Source: G965216695 sp965216695
GTDB taxonomy: Bacteria > Pseudomonadota > Gammaproteobacteria > Pseudomonadales > Azotimanducaceae
Assembly: GCA_965216695.1 (NCBI GenBank)
Contig: OZ244212.1
Coordinates: 3,472,001 to 3,536,000 of the forward strand
Length of the DNA: 64,000 nucleotides
Direction: 5' to 3'
Positions 42,634 to 51,052 of the stretch are shown here, in pieces. Numbering within the stretch: the first letter of the stretch is position 1; each line of letters starts with the position of its first letter. Position numbers and translations under genes: made by a program. The notes beneath the pieces were generated by a model that did not search any database, was not told where the DNA came from, and saw nothing but the letters and a program-made list of their open reading frames with translations.

Positions 42634-42997
42634 TCTCCACCCGTGCCCCAGGCACCGCGAGTTCCGAAACGCCAATAGCCGTCCACGCTGGCCACGGTTC
42701 CCGAATCACCTCATCGCGTGCTTTCATGAAATCCTGCAGGTGTTCCTGCAAGCCAACATGGTACGTTGTGTATTCGAGTATGTTGTCGTAGCTGAGGCCC
42801 GCGTGTTCAAGCACGCGCCCGACATGGACCCATGCTTGACGGAATTCGTCGAGCGGTAAATCGGCTACGCTGCCGTCAGGATTGGTGCCGATCTGTCCTG
42901 AACAAAGTAAGAGTCCGTTTGCTCGGACGGCTGGGGCGAAGTGATACGCGTCGTACACCGCGCGATCCTGATCCGGAAGAACAATGTCTCTGGGCAC
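42611..42997 (-). CDS. RidA/YjgF-family protein
   Basis: A 128-residue trimeric-type RidA protein, an enamine/imine deaminase. It starts IVLPDQDRAVYDAYHFAPAVRANGLLLCSGQIGTNPDGSV, with the SGQ strand, and ends VPGARVEIRVVGKK, where the conserved Arg that binds the substrate carboxylate lies (VPGARVEI). Such proteins protect against reactive 2-aminoacrylate. It stands alone; the 142-base gap upstream holds no clear regulator site. High-GC codon use returns from here on, marking the right edge of the A+T-rich block. Confidence 0.87.
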   Translation of the reverse strand: MPRDIVLPDQDRAVYDAYHFAPAVRANGLLLCSGQIGTNPDGSVADLPLDEFRQAWVHVGRVLEHAGLSYDNILEYTTYHVGLQEHLQDFMKARDEVIREPWPAWTAIGVSELAVPGARVEIRVVGKK

Positions 42998-43139
42998 GAG
43001 TTACGACCTAGTTAGCCGACGGGACCATCGATCATAGCTACGCCATACTCCTCGGTAAACGGAAATTGTTTGCATTTTGTAAAGCGCTTCGGTTTATTGA
43101 CAGCGGTGTCGATTCAAGGGGCGCAGTGAGGGTTGGTGC

Positions 43140-43934
43140 GTGGAAACTGATGTTGAGTCGTTTGCTAAACGTACTGTCCGTGAGGCCGGTGCTATTGTGC
43201 TTGAGTATTTTCGTCGTGATTTAGACGTTGAGAACAAACGCGAAGAGTCCGGTGGCTACGATCCCGTTACGGTTGCGGACAGGGCGGCAGAAGCGCTGAT
43301 GAGACAGGCGATTGAAGCAGCGTATCCGTCGCACGGCATTCTCGGGGAAGAATTTGGAACGAAATCGGGTACGCGGTTCACCTGGGTTATTGATCCGATC
43401 GATGGTACCCGGGCGTTCATGATGGGAATGGTGCATTGGGGCGTGCTCCTTGGCTTGCTTGATGAAGGGCGACCGGTGCTGGGGTGTATGTATCAGCCCT
43501 ACGTGGACGAATTGTTCTGGGGTAATGGTTCGGTGGCGGAGCTTCTGAAGGAGGGGCGTGCGGCGCGGCGTTTGCGCACGTCGGATTGCACGTCTCTGGG
43601 TGCTGCTCGACTGGCAACAACCAGTCCGGTCTACTTCCGTTCGCCGGACGAAGCTCGGGCGTTCTCTCAGCTGTCGAACAACGCGCGGCTCGCGCGCTAC
43701 GGTGGCGACTGCTATATCTATGCAATGTTGGCAATGGGTTTTGTGGACGTTGCTACCGATGCCTCGTTGAACGTGTATGACATAGCGCCGCTCGTGCCGA
43801 TTGTGGAAGGAGCTGGCGGATCGATTTCGTGCGCGGACGGTACGTCGGCCGCCGGGGGTGGCTTCGTTGTTGCGAGCGCGAATGAACAGTTGCACCGCGA
43901 GGTGCTGGAATCCGTGCGCACTAGCGCGTCTTGA
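43140..43934 (+). CDS. Inositol-monophosphatase-family protein, HisN-like
   Basis: Mg2+-dependent, Li+-sensitive phosphatase of 264 residues. Metal motifs are visible: GILGEEFG (Glu), WVIDPIDGTRAFMMGM (Asp-Pro-Ile-Asp-Gly-Thr) and the C-terminal DASLNVYDIAPLVPIVEGAGG. The DGTRAFMMG form, with MVHWGVLLGL after it, is closer to histidinol-phosphatase HisN than to inositol monophosphatase or CysQ. The start is GTG 43140. It overlaps the luciferase-like region by a few bases in the longest reading but the preferred downstream start at 43946 lies 11 bases after this gene. Confidence 0.86.
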   Translation: METDVESFAKRTVREAGAIVLEYFRRDLDVENKREESGGYDPVTVADRAAEALMRQAIEAAYPSHGILGEEFGTKSGTRFTWVIDPIDGTRAFMMGMVHWGVLLGLLDEGRPVLGCMYQPYVDELFWGNGSVAELLKEGRAARRLRTSDCTSLGAARLATTSPVYFRSPDEARAFSQLSNNARLARYGGDCYIYAMLAMGFVDVATDASLNVYDIAPLVPIVEGAGGSISCADGTSAAGGGFVVASANEQLHREVLESVRTSAS

Positions 43935-43945
43935 TTGGAGCGAGA

Positions 43946-45010
43946 ATGGGAATCGAGTTTGGAATTGCAGTAACCACAACCACTGAGTCCTGGAAGGTGG
44001 TACGCAGGGCAGAGTCCATGGGTTTCTCGTTTGCGTGGTTCTATGACACGCAACTGCTCAATCCGGATGTCTTCATCGGCATGACGCAGGCCGCAATGAA
44101 CACCAGTCGGATCAATCTTGCTACTGGCGTGCTGATTCCGTCGAACCGGATAGAGCCGGTCACGGCCAACTGTTTTGCAACGCTCAATCAGATTGCTCCA
44201 GGAAGAATTCATTTTGGCGTGGGCACCGGATTTACCGGGCGGCGCACAATGGGATTGCGGGCGATTCGACTTGCACGGCTGAGACGCTATGTTGAAACCG
44301 TGCGGGCGCTGTTGCTCGGTGAAACCGTTACCTGGGACTTCGAAGGCATGTCCCGCGAGATCGCTTTCCTGAATCCCGACAAGGAGATGATCAATCTGAA
44401 GGATGACGTACCGGTACACATCTCTGCGCTGGGGCCGAAAACGCGATCGCTGGTGGCCGAGCTGAATGCAGGCTGGATCAACTTCGGCTCCGAGGAGGCG
44501 GGCGTTGTTAAGGCGTTGGACGATATGCGCGGCAAATGGCAGGGCGCGGGTAGAGATCTCGAGTCGCTTTATGCATCGCTCTTCTCGCTCGGGTGCGTAC
44601 TCGCAGACGATGAGGCGCCAGACAGCGAGCGGGCACGCGCGCAGGCCGGGCCGTATGTGTCGGTGTTCTTTCACAATCTGGTGGAAACTACCGAGCCCGG
44701 GTCGATGGAAGACGTACTCGGCAAGAAGTTAAGCGGTATGCTCGAACAGTATCGGGAGGTGTACGAAGGGTATCCCGAGAACGAACGTCATTTGCGAAAC
44801 CACCGTGGGCATCTGATGTTCGTACGTCGCGACGAGCAGCACCTGGTAACCGGAGAACTCATTCAGGCGTTGACGTTTACCGGGCGTAAGGACGAGCTGA
44901 AAGAGCGCGTGAAAAGGCTTGAGGAAGCAGGGTACAACCAGTTTGTGATTCAGCTGGTTGAGGGGTATGACGATGCGCTCGAGGACTGGGCGGAAGTATT
45001 CGGATTGTGA
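43946..45010 (+). CDS. LLM-class flavin-dependent oxidoreductase
   Basis: A 354-residue luciferase-like TIM-barrel monooxygenase or F420/FMN oxidoreductase. Features are EFGIAVTTTTESWKVVRRAESMGFSFAWFYDTQLLNPDVF, LATGVLIPSNRIEPVTANCFATLNQIAPGRIHFGVGTGFTGRR (the phosphate-binding loop) and DDVPVHISALGPKTRSLVAE. No cofactor-specific residues are decisive; F420 enzymes are rarer in proteobacteria, so FMN is a fair guess. ATG 43946 has GGAGCG just upstream; the TTG at 43931 in the same frame overlaps the previous stop. It probably shares a transcript with the HisN-like gene. Confidence 0.86.
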   Translation: MGIEFGIAVTTTTESWKVVRRAESMGFSFAWFYDTQLLNPDVFIGMTQAAMNTSRINLATGVLIPSNRIEPVTANCFATLNQIAPGRIHFGVGTGFTGRRTMGLRAIRLARLRRYVETVRALLLGETVTWDFEGMSREIAFLNPDKEMINLKDDVPVHISALGPKTRSLVAELNAGWINFGSEEAGVVKALDDMRGKWQGAGRDLESLYASLFSLGCVLADDEAPDSERARAQAGPYVSVFFHNLVETTEPGSMEDVLGKKLSGMLEQYREVYEGYPENERHLRNHRGHLMFVRRDEQHLVTGELIQALTFTGRKDELKERVKRLEEAGYNQFVIQLVEGYDDALEDWAEVFGL

Positions 45011-45031
45011 CGTCGGTTGCTCGACGCAATC

Positions 45032-45625
45032 TTATGTGATTGGCATAGCGCGACCGGACAAATCGGCGAGCGTGTCGATTAACAGTTCACGTTCTGCCGC
45101 CTGTACGCGAGCCTGCAGCCGTTCGACCGTGTCATCCGCGCGCACAGGTACGCGCACCTGAGAAATGATCTCGCCCTCGTCGTAGTGTTCGTTTACGTGA
45201 TGGATCGTGGCGCCACTAACCGAATCTCCTGCATCCAGTACCGCGGCATGCACGCGCTGGCCATAAAACCCGGCGCCGCCGTGGCGCGGTAGCAACGATG
45301 GGTGTGTGTTGATGATGCGATCATGAAATGCGGCCAGGGTTTCCGGTCCCAGCTTTTTCATATAGCCGGCAAGAAGCACCCACTCTGATCGGTACTCGCG
45401 TAGCGTATCGGCGATGGCGCTGTCCAGTTCGTTGGGAGTCTTGTGAGTTTGCGAGCTGAGATGCGCTGTTGGGATGCTGGCTTCCCTGGCGCGTTCCAGC
45501 GCTCTGCTGCCGCTGTTGTTGCTTATCACCACCGACAGATCAACGCGCAGTCGATCGGCTGCGTTGGCGTCCAGAATTGCACCGAGCAGACTGCCGTTGT
45601 GGCTTGCCAGCACCGCCAGTCGCAC
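45032..45625 (-). CDS. purN: Phosphoribosylglycinamide-formyltransferase-like protein
   Basis: A 197-residue formyl-transferase-fold protein. It starts RLAVLASHNGSLLGAIL, the PurN nucleotide loop, and shows LLAGYMKKLGPETLAAF, then INTHPSLLPRHGG with the catalytic Asn-x-His, and VNEHYDEGEIISQ, where the catalytic Asp lies. It would formylate glycinamide ribonucleotide with 10-formyl-THF. Its place at the end of a TRAP-transporter operon is unusual: purM is not adjacent, so either this is the sole purN displaced or a paralogue with a new acceptor. GTG 45625 is used; it starts 2 bases after the hotdog gene. Confidence 0.8.
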   Translation of the reverse strand: MRLAVLASHNGSLLGAILDANAADRLRVDLSVVISNNSGSRALERAREASIPTAHLSSQTHKTPNELDSAIADTLREYRSEWVLLAGYMKKLGPETLAAFHDRIINTHPSLLPRHGGAGFYGQRVHAAVLDAGDSVSGATIHHVNEHYDEGEIISQVRVPVRADDTVERLQARVQAAERELLIDTLADLSGRAMPIT

Positions 45626-45627
45626 AG

Positions 45628-46416
45628 CTACTGCGCCACTTGGAAGATTGCCGTGTGCTTCACTTCGGTGGTTGTGGTGCCATTCACCGAGTAGCGCAGG
45701 AACAGCTCCATAAACTCGTGTCCCTTGCGGCGCCATTTGCTGGTGGGGATAGCTTGAATCTCGATTGCGTCATCAACGTGTACCGGCTCCAAGCAACGCA
45801 GCTCCGAGCTCACGTGTATCCAGGCAGGCATCACGTACTGAAGAGTCAGCGCTCGATTTGCCAACGACAACAGCGCGTGAGGATGAACATACCGGTCGTA
45901 CAGCGGGTTTGCATCCGCAACCTGGTCCACGAACGGGCGCGCGGCAGACTCGGTGGCGTGCCAGTGAAAAGTTTCGAATGGCTGCTCTGGAACAACGTTT
46001 TCCCAGCAAATCTCCACGCGATCCAGCTGACGCGGCGGTGCATCGAAATCCGGTACGCCGGGGAATGGGTCGGAGTCATTCAGACGTGACTCCATGACGC
46101 TGAGCAGCGTTTCGGAATCATTGTGGCAGGAAACTGAGAATGCTTGCGTGCCGCTCTCAGCGCTGGAATCTTCCTGCAACGAGATTGCCAGCCGGTCGCC
46201 ATCGTATGCGGGTTTCAGGAAGCGCACGGCGGTAGTGGAGCGTGCTAGCCAATCGACGCCGAAGCGCTCTACCAGTGGCTGACACATGAAACCAAACACT
46301 GTGACGCCGGGTACGAGTGCGCCGCGGAAACCGAACCGTTGCGCCATGTCGTCGCTATGCATGCGGTTCTCGTGATCTTCCGCGTAGTTGCGTGCCGTAA
46401 CGTGCAAAATGTTCAT
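45628..46416 (-). CDS. MaoC/hotdog-family dehydratase-like protein
   Basis: A 262-residue protein of the MaoC/hotdog superfamily with two hotdog halves. The N-terminal half has NILHVTARNYAEDHENRMHSDDMAQRFGFRGALVPGVTVFGFM, resembling hydratase-2 motif residues (Asp..N.MH..D..A..FGF...LVPG) but diverged. The C-terminal half has HPHALLSLANRALTLQY and WIHVSSELRCLEPVHVDDAIEIQ. It could dehydrate or hydrate an acyl-CoA, although not all catalytic residues are clear. ATG 46416 overlaps the TRAP DctM stop by 4 bases, so it is in the transporter operon and likely acts on the imported compound. Confidence 0.78.
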   Translation of the reverse strand: MNILHVTARNYAEDHENRMHSDDMAQRFGFRGALVPGVTVFGFMCQPLVERFGVDWLARSTTAVRFLKPAYDGDRLAISLQEDSSAESGTQAFSVSCHNDSETLLSVMESRLNDSDPFPGVPDFDAPPRQLDRVEICWENVVPEQPFETFHWHATESAARPFVDQVADANPLYDRYVHPHALLSLANRALTLQYVMPAWIHVSSELRCLEPVHVDDAIEIQAIPTSKWRRKGHEFMELFLRYSVNGTTTTEVKHTAIFQVAQ

Positions 46417-47762
46417 TGATATGCCTGCGCCGGTAGCCATGTAACGAGGGATTGCCAGTAGAAGAGTACAACGATGCCGATTAGTTGCAGCACGATGAAC
46501 GGTAACACGCCGCGATAAATGGTGCGTACGTCCACGCCCTCGGGTGCCACGCCTTTCAGGTAGAAGATCGCGAACCCTACGGGCGGCGTCAGAAAGCTCG
46601 TTTGCAGGCAAACCGCGAACAAAATGGTGAACCACACCGGGTCGAAGCCGAGATCGGCTACCACCGGGCTTACAAGTGGTAGAACGATCAGCGTGAGTTC
46701 TATCCAATCCAGAAAAAATCCGAGTATGAACGTTGCAAGCAGAATACAAATTACAATCCCGTTGGCGTCGAACGGCAGTCCAAGCAGCACGCGACTGATC
46801 AGCTCATCGCCGCCCAGGCCGCGTAACACCAGGGAGAACGCGGTAGCACCCAGCAGTACCGCGAAAATGAATCCGGTGGTGCGGCTCGTTTCCCGGAGCA
46901 CGTCCGTTAGTACCCCACCGCCGAGGCGCTTCTTGATCGCCGCCAACAGCAGGGCGCCGGCCGCGCCCATACCGGCGGCCTCCGTGGGTGTTGCGATGCC
47001 GAGAAATATCGTTCCGAGTACCGCCAGAATGAGGAAAGCGGGCGGGAGAATCGCCACAAAAAGATCTTTGACGAGGGTCCACGAAAACGGGTCTGCACCA
47101 GGTGCGGGCGCTTCCTGCGGCTTGAACAGCCCGAACAGCAGAATGTACAGACAGTATAAGCCTCCGAGCAGTGCGCCTGGGAATACGGCGCCAAGAAACA
47201 GGTCGCCCACGCTCATGCTCATTCGATCGGCCATCAACACGAGCATAATGCTGGGGGGGATGAGAATACCCAGCGTACCCACAGCGCAAACGGTTCCCGC
47301 GGCGAACGATCGGTTGTAACCCTGCTCGAGCATCGCCGGAAGCCCGAGGAGTGCGAGCAACACGACCGATGCGCCGATAATGCCGGTGGTGGCGGCCAGT
47401 AGCAGACCGATCAGCGTTACCGTGAGTGCTAACCCGCCGCGGACGTTGCCGAACAGTTTGGAGAAACTCGTCATCAACTGATTGGCGATGCCGGAGCGGT
47501 CGAGCAACAGGCCCATGAATATGAACATGGGTAGCGCCACCATCACCCAGTTCTCCATCACGTTCCAGATACGGTCAACCGTTAGAGACGTGTAGTCCCA
47601 GTTCACGCCGGTGGCCACGGAAAAGTCCACTTCCAGAATGATTGCGAACGCGCTGAACAATACCGCAAGACCGCCGAGCAGCCATGCAACCGGGAAACCG
47701 GTGAACACCAGCACGATGAAGCTGAGAAACATCAATACTGCGAGTATTTCGTTAACTGGCAC
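46413..47762 (-). CDS. TRAP transporter large permease (DctM family)
   Basis: Inner-membrane large subunit of a tripartite ATP-independent periplasmic transporter, about 449 residues with 12 or more helices. The hallmarks are FPVAWLLGGLAVLFSAFA, MVALPMFIFMGLLLDRSGIA, IGLLLAATTGIIGASVVLLALLGLP, and LGILIPPSIMLVLMADRMSMSVGDLFLGA, typical of DctM. It ends with FDPVWFTILFAVCLQTSFLTPPVGFAIFYLKG. GTG 47762 is used; it overlaps the small permease end by 11 bases. The subunit imports a carboxylate-type solute with the Na+ gradient. Confidence 0.93.
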   Translation of the reverse strand: MPVNEILAVLMFLSFIVLVFTGFPVAWLLGGLAVLFSAFAIILEVDFSVATGVNWDYTSLTVDRIWNVMENWVMVALPMFIFMGLLLDRSGIANQLMTSFSKLFGNVRGGLALTVTLIGLLLAATTGIIGASVVLLALLGLPAMLEQGYNRSFAAGTVCAVGTLGILIPPSIMLVLMADRMSMSVGDLFLGAVFPGALLGGLYCLYILLFGLFKPQEAPAPGADPFSWTLVKDLFVAILPPAFLILAVLGTIFLGIATPTEAAGMGAAGALLLAAIKKRLGGGVLTDVLRETSRTTGFIFAVLLGATAFSLVLRGLGGDELISRVLLGLPFDANGIVICILLATFILGFFLDWIELTLIVLPLVSPVVADLGFDPVWFTILFAVCLQTSFLTPPVGFAIFYLKGVAPEGVDVRTIYRGVLPFIVLQLIGIVVLFYWQSLVTWLPAQAYQ

Positions 47763-48285
47763 GATGGCTCGCAAACAGGAAGGCCCACACGCGGGAAAGT
47801 CGCGAAACGGTGGCGAGCAGAAGCAACAGAAAAGCCAGGGGCAAAACGGCTTTGATCAGCCAACGCAGTGGCAAGCCGCCGGGTGCCTGCGAAATCTCCC
47901 CTAACGCGAAACTCGACGCCACGAACGGCAGGCTGTAGATCAGTACCAGTGCAATGAAAGGCAGCAGGAACAACACAATGCCGTATAACTCGATCCACGC
48001 GGAGAGCGCTGGTGAGAACCGCTCGTGCAGCACGTCCACGCGAATGTGTACGTCCGCCTGGTATGCAAACGATAACGCCAACAGGAAGCCCGCGGAGTAG
48101 ATGTGCCACTGCAGCTCCTCGAACTCGACCCGGCCTTCGCCGAACGCGTACCGCAGCACGACGTTCACCACGATTACTCCGAGCAGTACGAGCCACAGCC
48201 AGCTGATCGCATTGCCGATAGCGATCAGCATCGGATCGATGACGCGCGATAGCCGAGTGTTGGGATAAGGATCGGTTGTGGCCAC
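47752..48285 (-). CDS. TRAP transporter small permease (DctQ family)
   Basis: Small inner-membrane subunit of the TRAP transporter, 177 residues with four helices. Family features are WLVLLGVIVVNVVLRYAFGEGRVEFEELQWHIYSAGFLLALSFA and DVHIRVDVLHERFSP, both recognisable in DctQ proteins. GTG 48285 begins one base after the stop of the binding-protein gene, so the three TRAP genes form one operon in the order dctP, dctQ, dctM. Confidence 0.9.
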   Translation of the reverse strand: MATTDPYPNTRLSRVIDPMLIAIGNAISWLWLVLLGVIVVNVVLRYAFGEGRVEFEELQWHIYSAGFLLALSFAYQADVHIRVDVLHERFSPALSAWIELYGIVLFLLPFIALVLIYSLPFVASSFALGEISQAPGGLPLRWLIKAVLPLAFLLLLLATVSRLSRVWAFLFASHRAS

Positions 48286-48286
48286 G

Positions 48287-49399
48287 TCAGAAATCCCGGG
48301 GCAGGTACGCCCGGGCTTTCCAATGCGCGTAGTCGGCACGGAAGTTCCGTTGCGATTCGAGAATCTTGGCAAAGCTTGCGTCGCGCGAGGCTTCGGCAGC
48401 CAGCACCTCTTCGGTTACCGCGTTGAGTTCGCGTAGGAGTTCCATTGGTAGGGACTCCGCAGACACACCGACATCAGGAAAACCTGCAATCACGGCGCCC
48501 TGAAGTGCTTCGGAACGGGCCAGGTTGCGCGCGACGCCTGCAGTGCACCCCATCTCCAGCACACGCTGGTCCGCGGGCGTGAGGCTGTTCCAGACATCGA
48601 GATTCACGGCCATGTGCGAACTCGTTGCCGGCTGGTGCCAGCCTGGGTAGTAGTTGAAACGTGCAACCCGGTTGAAGCCAAGAGATTGGTCGACGATGGG
48701 TAGCGCATATTCCGTCGCGTCGATCGCGCCCTTCTCAAGGGCCTGGAAGATCTCGCCGCCCGGAATCATCGTAACCGATGCGCCCAGGCGTTCGATCACT
48801 TTGCCACCAATACCTGCGAAGCGGATTTTCAAGCCGCGTACGTCCTCCAGCGACTGAATCTGCTCACGGAACCAACCGGCCGTTTCGGGGCCCGTTACGC
48901 CACAGAACAACAGGTGGATGCCGTGGGGCCGGTAGAGTTCTTCGCCCAATTCCCGGCCGCCGGCCTCATACCACCAGGCGGCGTACTCCCAGGGTTCCAT
49001 GCCGAACGGTACCGCGCCGAGAAGCGCAGACGCGGGGATTTTTCCCTGGTCGTACCCCAGCCAGGTATAGCCAGCGGGTACCTTGCCGTCGCGCACTGCA
49101 TCGGTGATTGAAAACGCGGGCACCAGTTCGCCGGGCTCGAACACCTGAATGTCGATGGCGCCGGCGCTTGCGTCACGAATGATCTCGGTTACCCAAATCG
49201 GGTTGTCACCGAGTACCGGCATTGTGCTGGCAAATGAAATCGGCAATCGCCAACGAATTCGGGCGGGTGTTGACGCGTTGGATGCATCGCTTGACACGGC
49301 CACTGGTGGAGTGCCCGGGGGCCGGATCGCGAGGCTCGCGACAACGCCGGAGAGCAGGGCGACCAGAACGGCAATCAGGGCGGCGCGATGGCTGATCAT
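48287..49399 (-). CDS. TRAP transporter solute-binding protein (DctP family)
   Basis: Periplasmic solute-binding protein of 370 residues with an N-terminal signal sequence or anchor (ISHRAALIAVLVALLSGVVASLA). The body has LPISFASTMPVLGDN, then FEPGELVPAFSITDAVRDGKVPAGYTW, KIPASALLGAVPFGMEP, and LKIRFAGIGGKVIERLGASVTMIPGGEIFQALEKGAIDATEYALPI, the typical DctP region with the carboxylate-binding Arg (IRFAG). Similar to the mannitol/chloroaromatic and 2-oxoacid binding branch, but the ligand is unknown. ATG 49399 is preferred to upstream codons on signal-peptide grounds. It starts the operon dctPQM, hotdog, purN-like. Confidence 0.92.
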   Translation of the reverse strand: MISHRAALIAVLVALLSGVVASLAIRPPGTPPVAVSSDASNASTPARIRWRLPISFASTMPVLGDNPIWVTEIIRDASAGAIDIQVFEPGELVPAFSITDAVRDGKVPAGYTWLGYDQGKIPASALLGAVPFGMEPWEYAAWWYEAGGRELGEELYRPHGIHLLFCGVTGPETAGWFREQIQSLEDVRGLKIRFAGIGGKVIERLGASVTMIPGGEIFQALEKGAIDATEYALPIVDQSLGFNRVARFNYYPGWHQPATSSHMAVNLDVWNSLTPADQRVLEMGCTAGVARNLARSEALQGAVIAGFPDVGVSAESLPMELLRELNAVTEEVLAAEASRDASFAKILESQRNFRADYAHWKARAYLPRDF

Positions 49400-49481
49400 G
49401 GGGCTTTCGGGCGCTCCGGCGTAAGTCGGTTGATTGTCGGAAATTGTCCGTACCGTTGGCAACCGTGACGTTTGTTCCCGA

Positions 49482-49510
49482 TTGTTTTTCCACTATCCAT
49501 CGGCTATCGT
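49482..49510 (+). promoter_or_regulatory. Candidate sigma-70 promoter for the transhydrogenase operon
   Basis: TTGTTT (49482-49487) and TATCGT (49505-49510) are separated by 17 bases, in the gap upstream of pntAA. Each hexamer matches four of six consensus positions, which makes it plausible but not certain. Confidence 0.28.
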
Positions 49511-49592
49511 GCCGCGCTGCGCCGAATTTTCGCTCGCGCGCAACGAACGCGGGGCGAATGGGATTTCTGATCAGTTACCTGGGGGTTGATAC

Positions 49593-50720
49593 ATGCTCAT
49601 TGGCGTGCCCAAAGAATCGTGGCCGGGCGAATCGCGCACGGCGCTAGTGCCGCAGAACGCTAAGAAGTTCGTAAACGCAGGCTTCGATGTGCAGGTGGAA
49701 TCGGGCACGGGTACGTTGAGCGGGTTTCCCGATCAGGAGTATGAAGACGCTGGCGCGACCGTTGTTTCTGATCGCGATCAGATGCTTGCCGCCGCAGACA
49801 TCGTGCTGCGTGTCCGGAAACCCGATGCCGGCGAGTTCTCACCCCTTAAATCCGGCACCGTGCACGTGAGCTTTCTGGACCCGTTCAACGAAAAAACGTT
49901 GGTCGAATCGCTCGCCGCGCAGGGTATCACAGCGATCTCAATGGAGATGGTGCCGAGATCGACCCGGGCGCAGAAGATGGACGCGTTGTCTTCCCAGGCG
50001 AACCTCGCCGGGTACGTTACAGTGATTCAAGCGGCCTACCACTGTCCAAAGATCATGCCGATGATGATGACACCGTCCGGCACGATCGCACCGGCCCGGG
50101 TGTTTGTGATCGGGGCAGGCGTTGCCGGGCTACAGGCCATTGCCACTGCCAAACGGTTGGGCGCGCGGGTTGAAGCCTTCGATACCCGCCCGGTTGTGGC
50201 GGAGCAGGTGCGATCGCTCGGCGCCAAGTTTGTGGAGATCGACCTGGGCGAAACGGGCCAGACCGAACAGGGCTATGCCAAGGAGCTCACCCCGGAACAA
50301 CTGGAGCTGCAAAAGGAAGGGCAGAAGAAAGTGATCGGTCAGTCCGATGTGGTGATTACCACGGCCCAGCTCTTCGGGCGGCCGGCGCCGCGTATCGTTA
50401 CGATGGACATGGTGCAGGGTATGCGCCCCGGTAGTGTGGTCGTGGATATGGCGGTCGAAACCGGCGGGAATGTCGAGGGTTCCAAACTCAATGAGATCGT
50501 CGACGTGAACGGCGTGAAAATCATCGGGCAAGGCAATCTGCCGGGTGAAGTGGCGCGCAACGCCAGCGAGATGTACTCGAACAACCTGTTCAATCTGATC
50601 TCCGAGTTCTGGGACTCGGAAGCCGGGGCGCTCGAGCTCGTCCCGGACGACGACATCGTGCAGGGCTGTGTGATTACCCGGGGCGGCGAGATCGTCAACG
50701 AAACCATCAAGAATCTGTAA
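49593..50720 (+). CDS. pntAA: Proton-translocating NAD(P) transhydrogenase subunit alpha part 1
   Basis: NAD(H)-binding domain I of the proton-translocating transhydrogenase, 375 residues. It starts LIGVPKESWPGESRTALVP, as in the alanine dehydrogenase/PNT family, includes VSFLDPFNEKTLVESLAAQGITAISMEMVPRSTRAQKMDALSSQANLAGY and ends in a Rossmann unit RVFVIGAGVAGLQAIATAKRLGARVEAFDTRP. The subunit is separate from the membrane part, as in the three-gene (Rhodospirillum-type) arrangement. GGGGG seven bases before the ATG is the ribosome site. The first gene of pntAA-pntAB-pntB. Confidence 0.95.
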   Translation: MLIGVPKESWPGESRTALVPQNAKKFVNAGFDVQVESGTGTLSGFPDQEYEDAGATVVSDRDQMLAAADIVLRVRKPDAGEFSPLKSGTVHVSFLDPFNEKTLVESLAAQGITAISMEMVPRSTRAQKMDALSSQANLAGYVTVIQAAYHCPKIMPMMMTPSGTIAPARVFVIGAGVAGLQAIATAKRLGARVEAFDTRPVVAEQVRSLGAKFVEIDLGETGQTEQGYAKELTPEQLELQKEGQKKVIGQSDVVITTAQLFGRPAPRIVTMDMVQGMRPGSVVVDMAVETGGNVEGSKLNEIVDVNGVKIIGQGNLPGEVARNASEMYSNNLFNLISEFWDSEAGALELVPDDDIVQGCVITRGGEIVNETIKNL

Positions 50721-50734
50721 GCGGGGCGCAATAA

Positions 50735-51052
50735 ATGGAAGCGGTATTTCTCACCTTCATTCTGATGTTGTCCATCTTCCTGGGATTCGAACTGATATCC
50801 AAGGTGCCGGCCACGCTGCATACGCCGCTCATGTCGGGCGCAAACGCCATCTCCGGCATCACCATTGTCGGTGCGCTGGCCTCTGCCGGTGCTGACATTC
50901 AGGGCCTGGCCACCACGCTCGGATTTCTCGCCGTCGTGTTCGCCACCATCAACGTGGTGGGCGGGTACATGGTGACCAATCGCATGTTGTCGATGTTTCG
51001 CAAGAAAGACTCGGGTACGCCGGCTGGTGCGCCCACCGGAGGCGCGAAATGA
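50735..51052 (+). CDS. pntAB: NAD(P) transhydrogenase subunit alpha part 2 (membrane)
   Basis: A 105-residue membrane protein with three helices, the 4TM-like PntA-B part of domain II. It has FLTFILMLSIFLGFELISKVPATLHTPLMSGANAISGITIVGALA and ends with VVGGYMVTNRMLSMFRKK. It forms the proton channel with PntB. Starts 14 bases after pntAA and overlaps pntB by 4 bases. Confidence 0.94.
   Translation: MEAVFLTFILMLSIFLGFELISKVPATLHTPLMSGANAISGITIVGALASAGADIQGLATTLGFLAVVFATINVVGGYMVTNRMLSMFRKKDSGTPAGAPTGGAK

Noticed and set aside
42998..43139. TTGACA at about 43097 as a promoter of the HisN-like gene
   Set aside because: No matching -10 element at 16-18 bases downstream.
45032..49399. The TRAP operon as a purine biosynthesis locus
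   Set aside because: Only a PurN-like protein is present; no other purine gene adjoins it.
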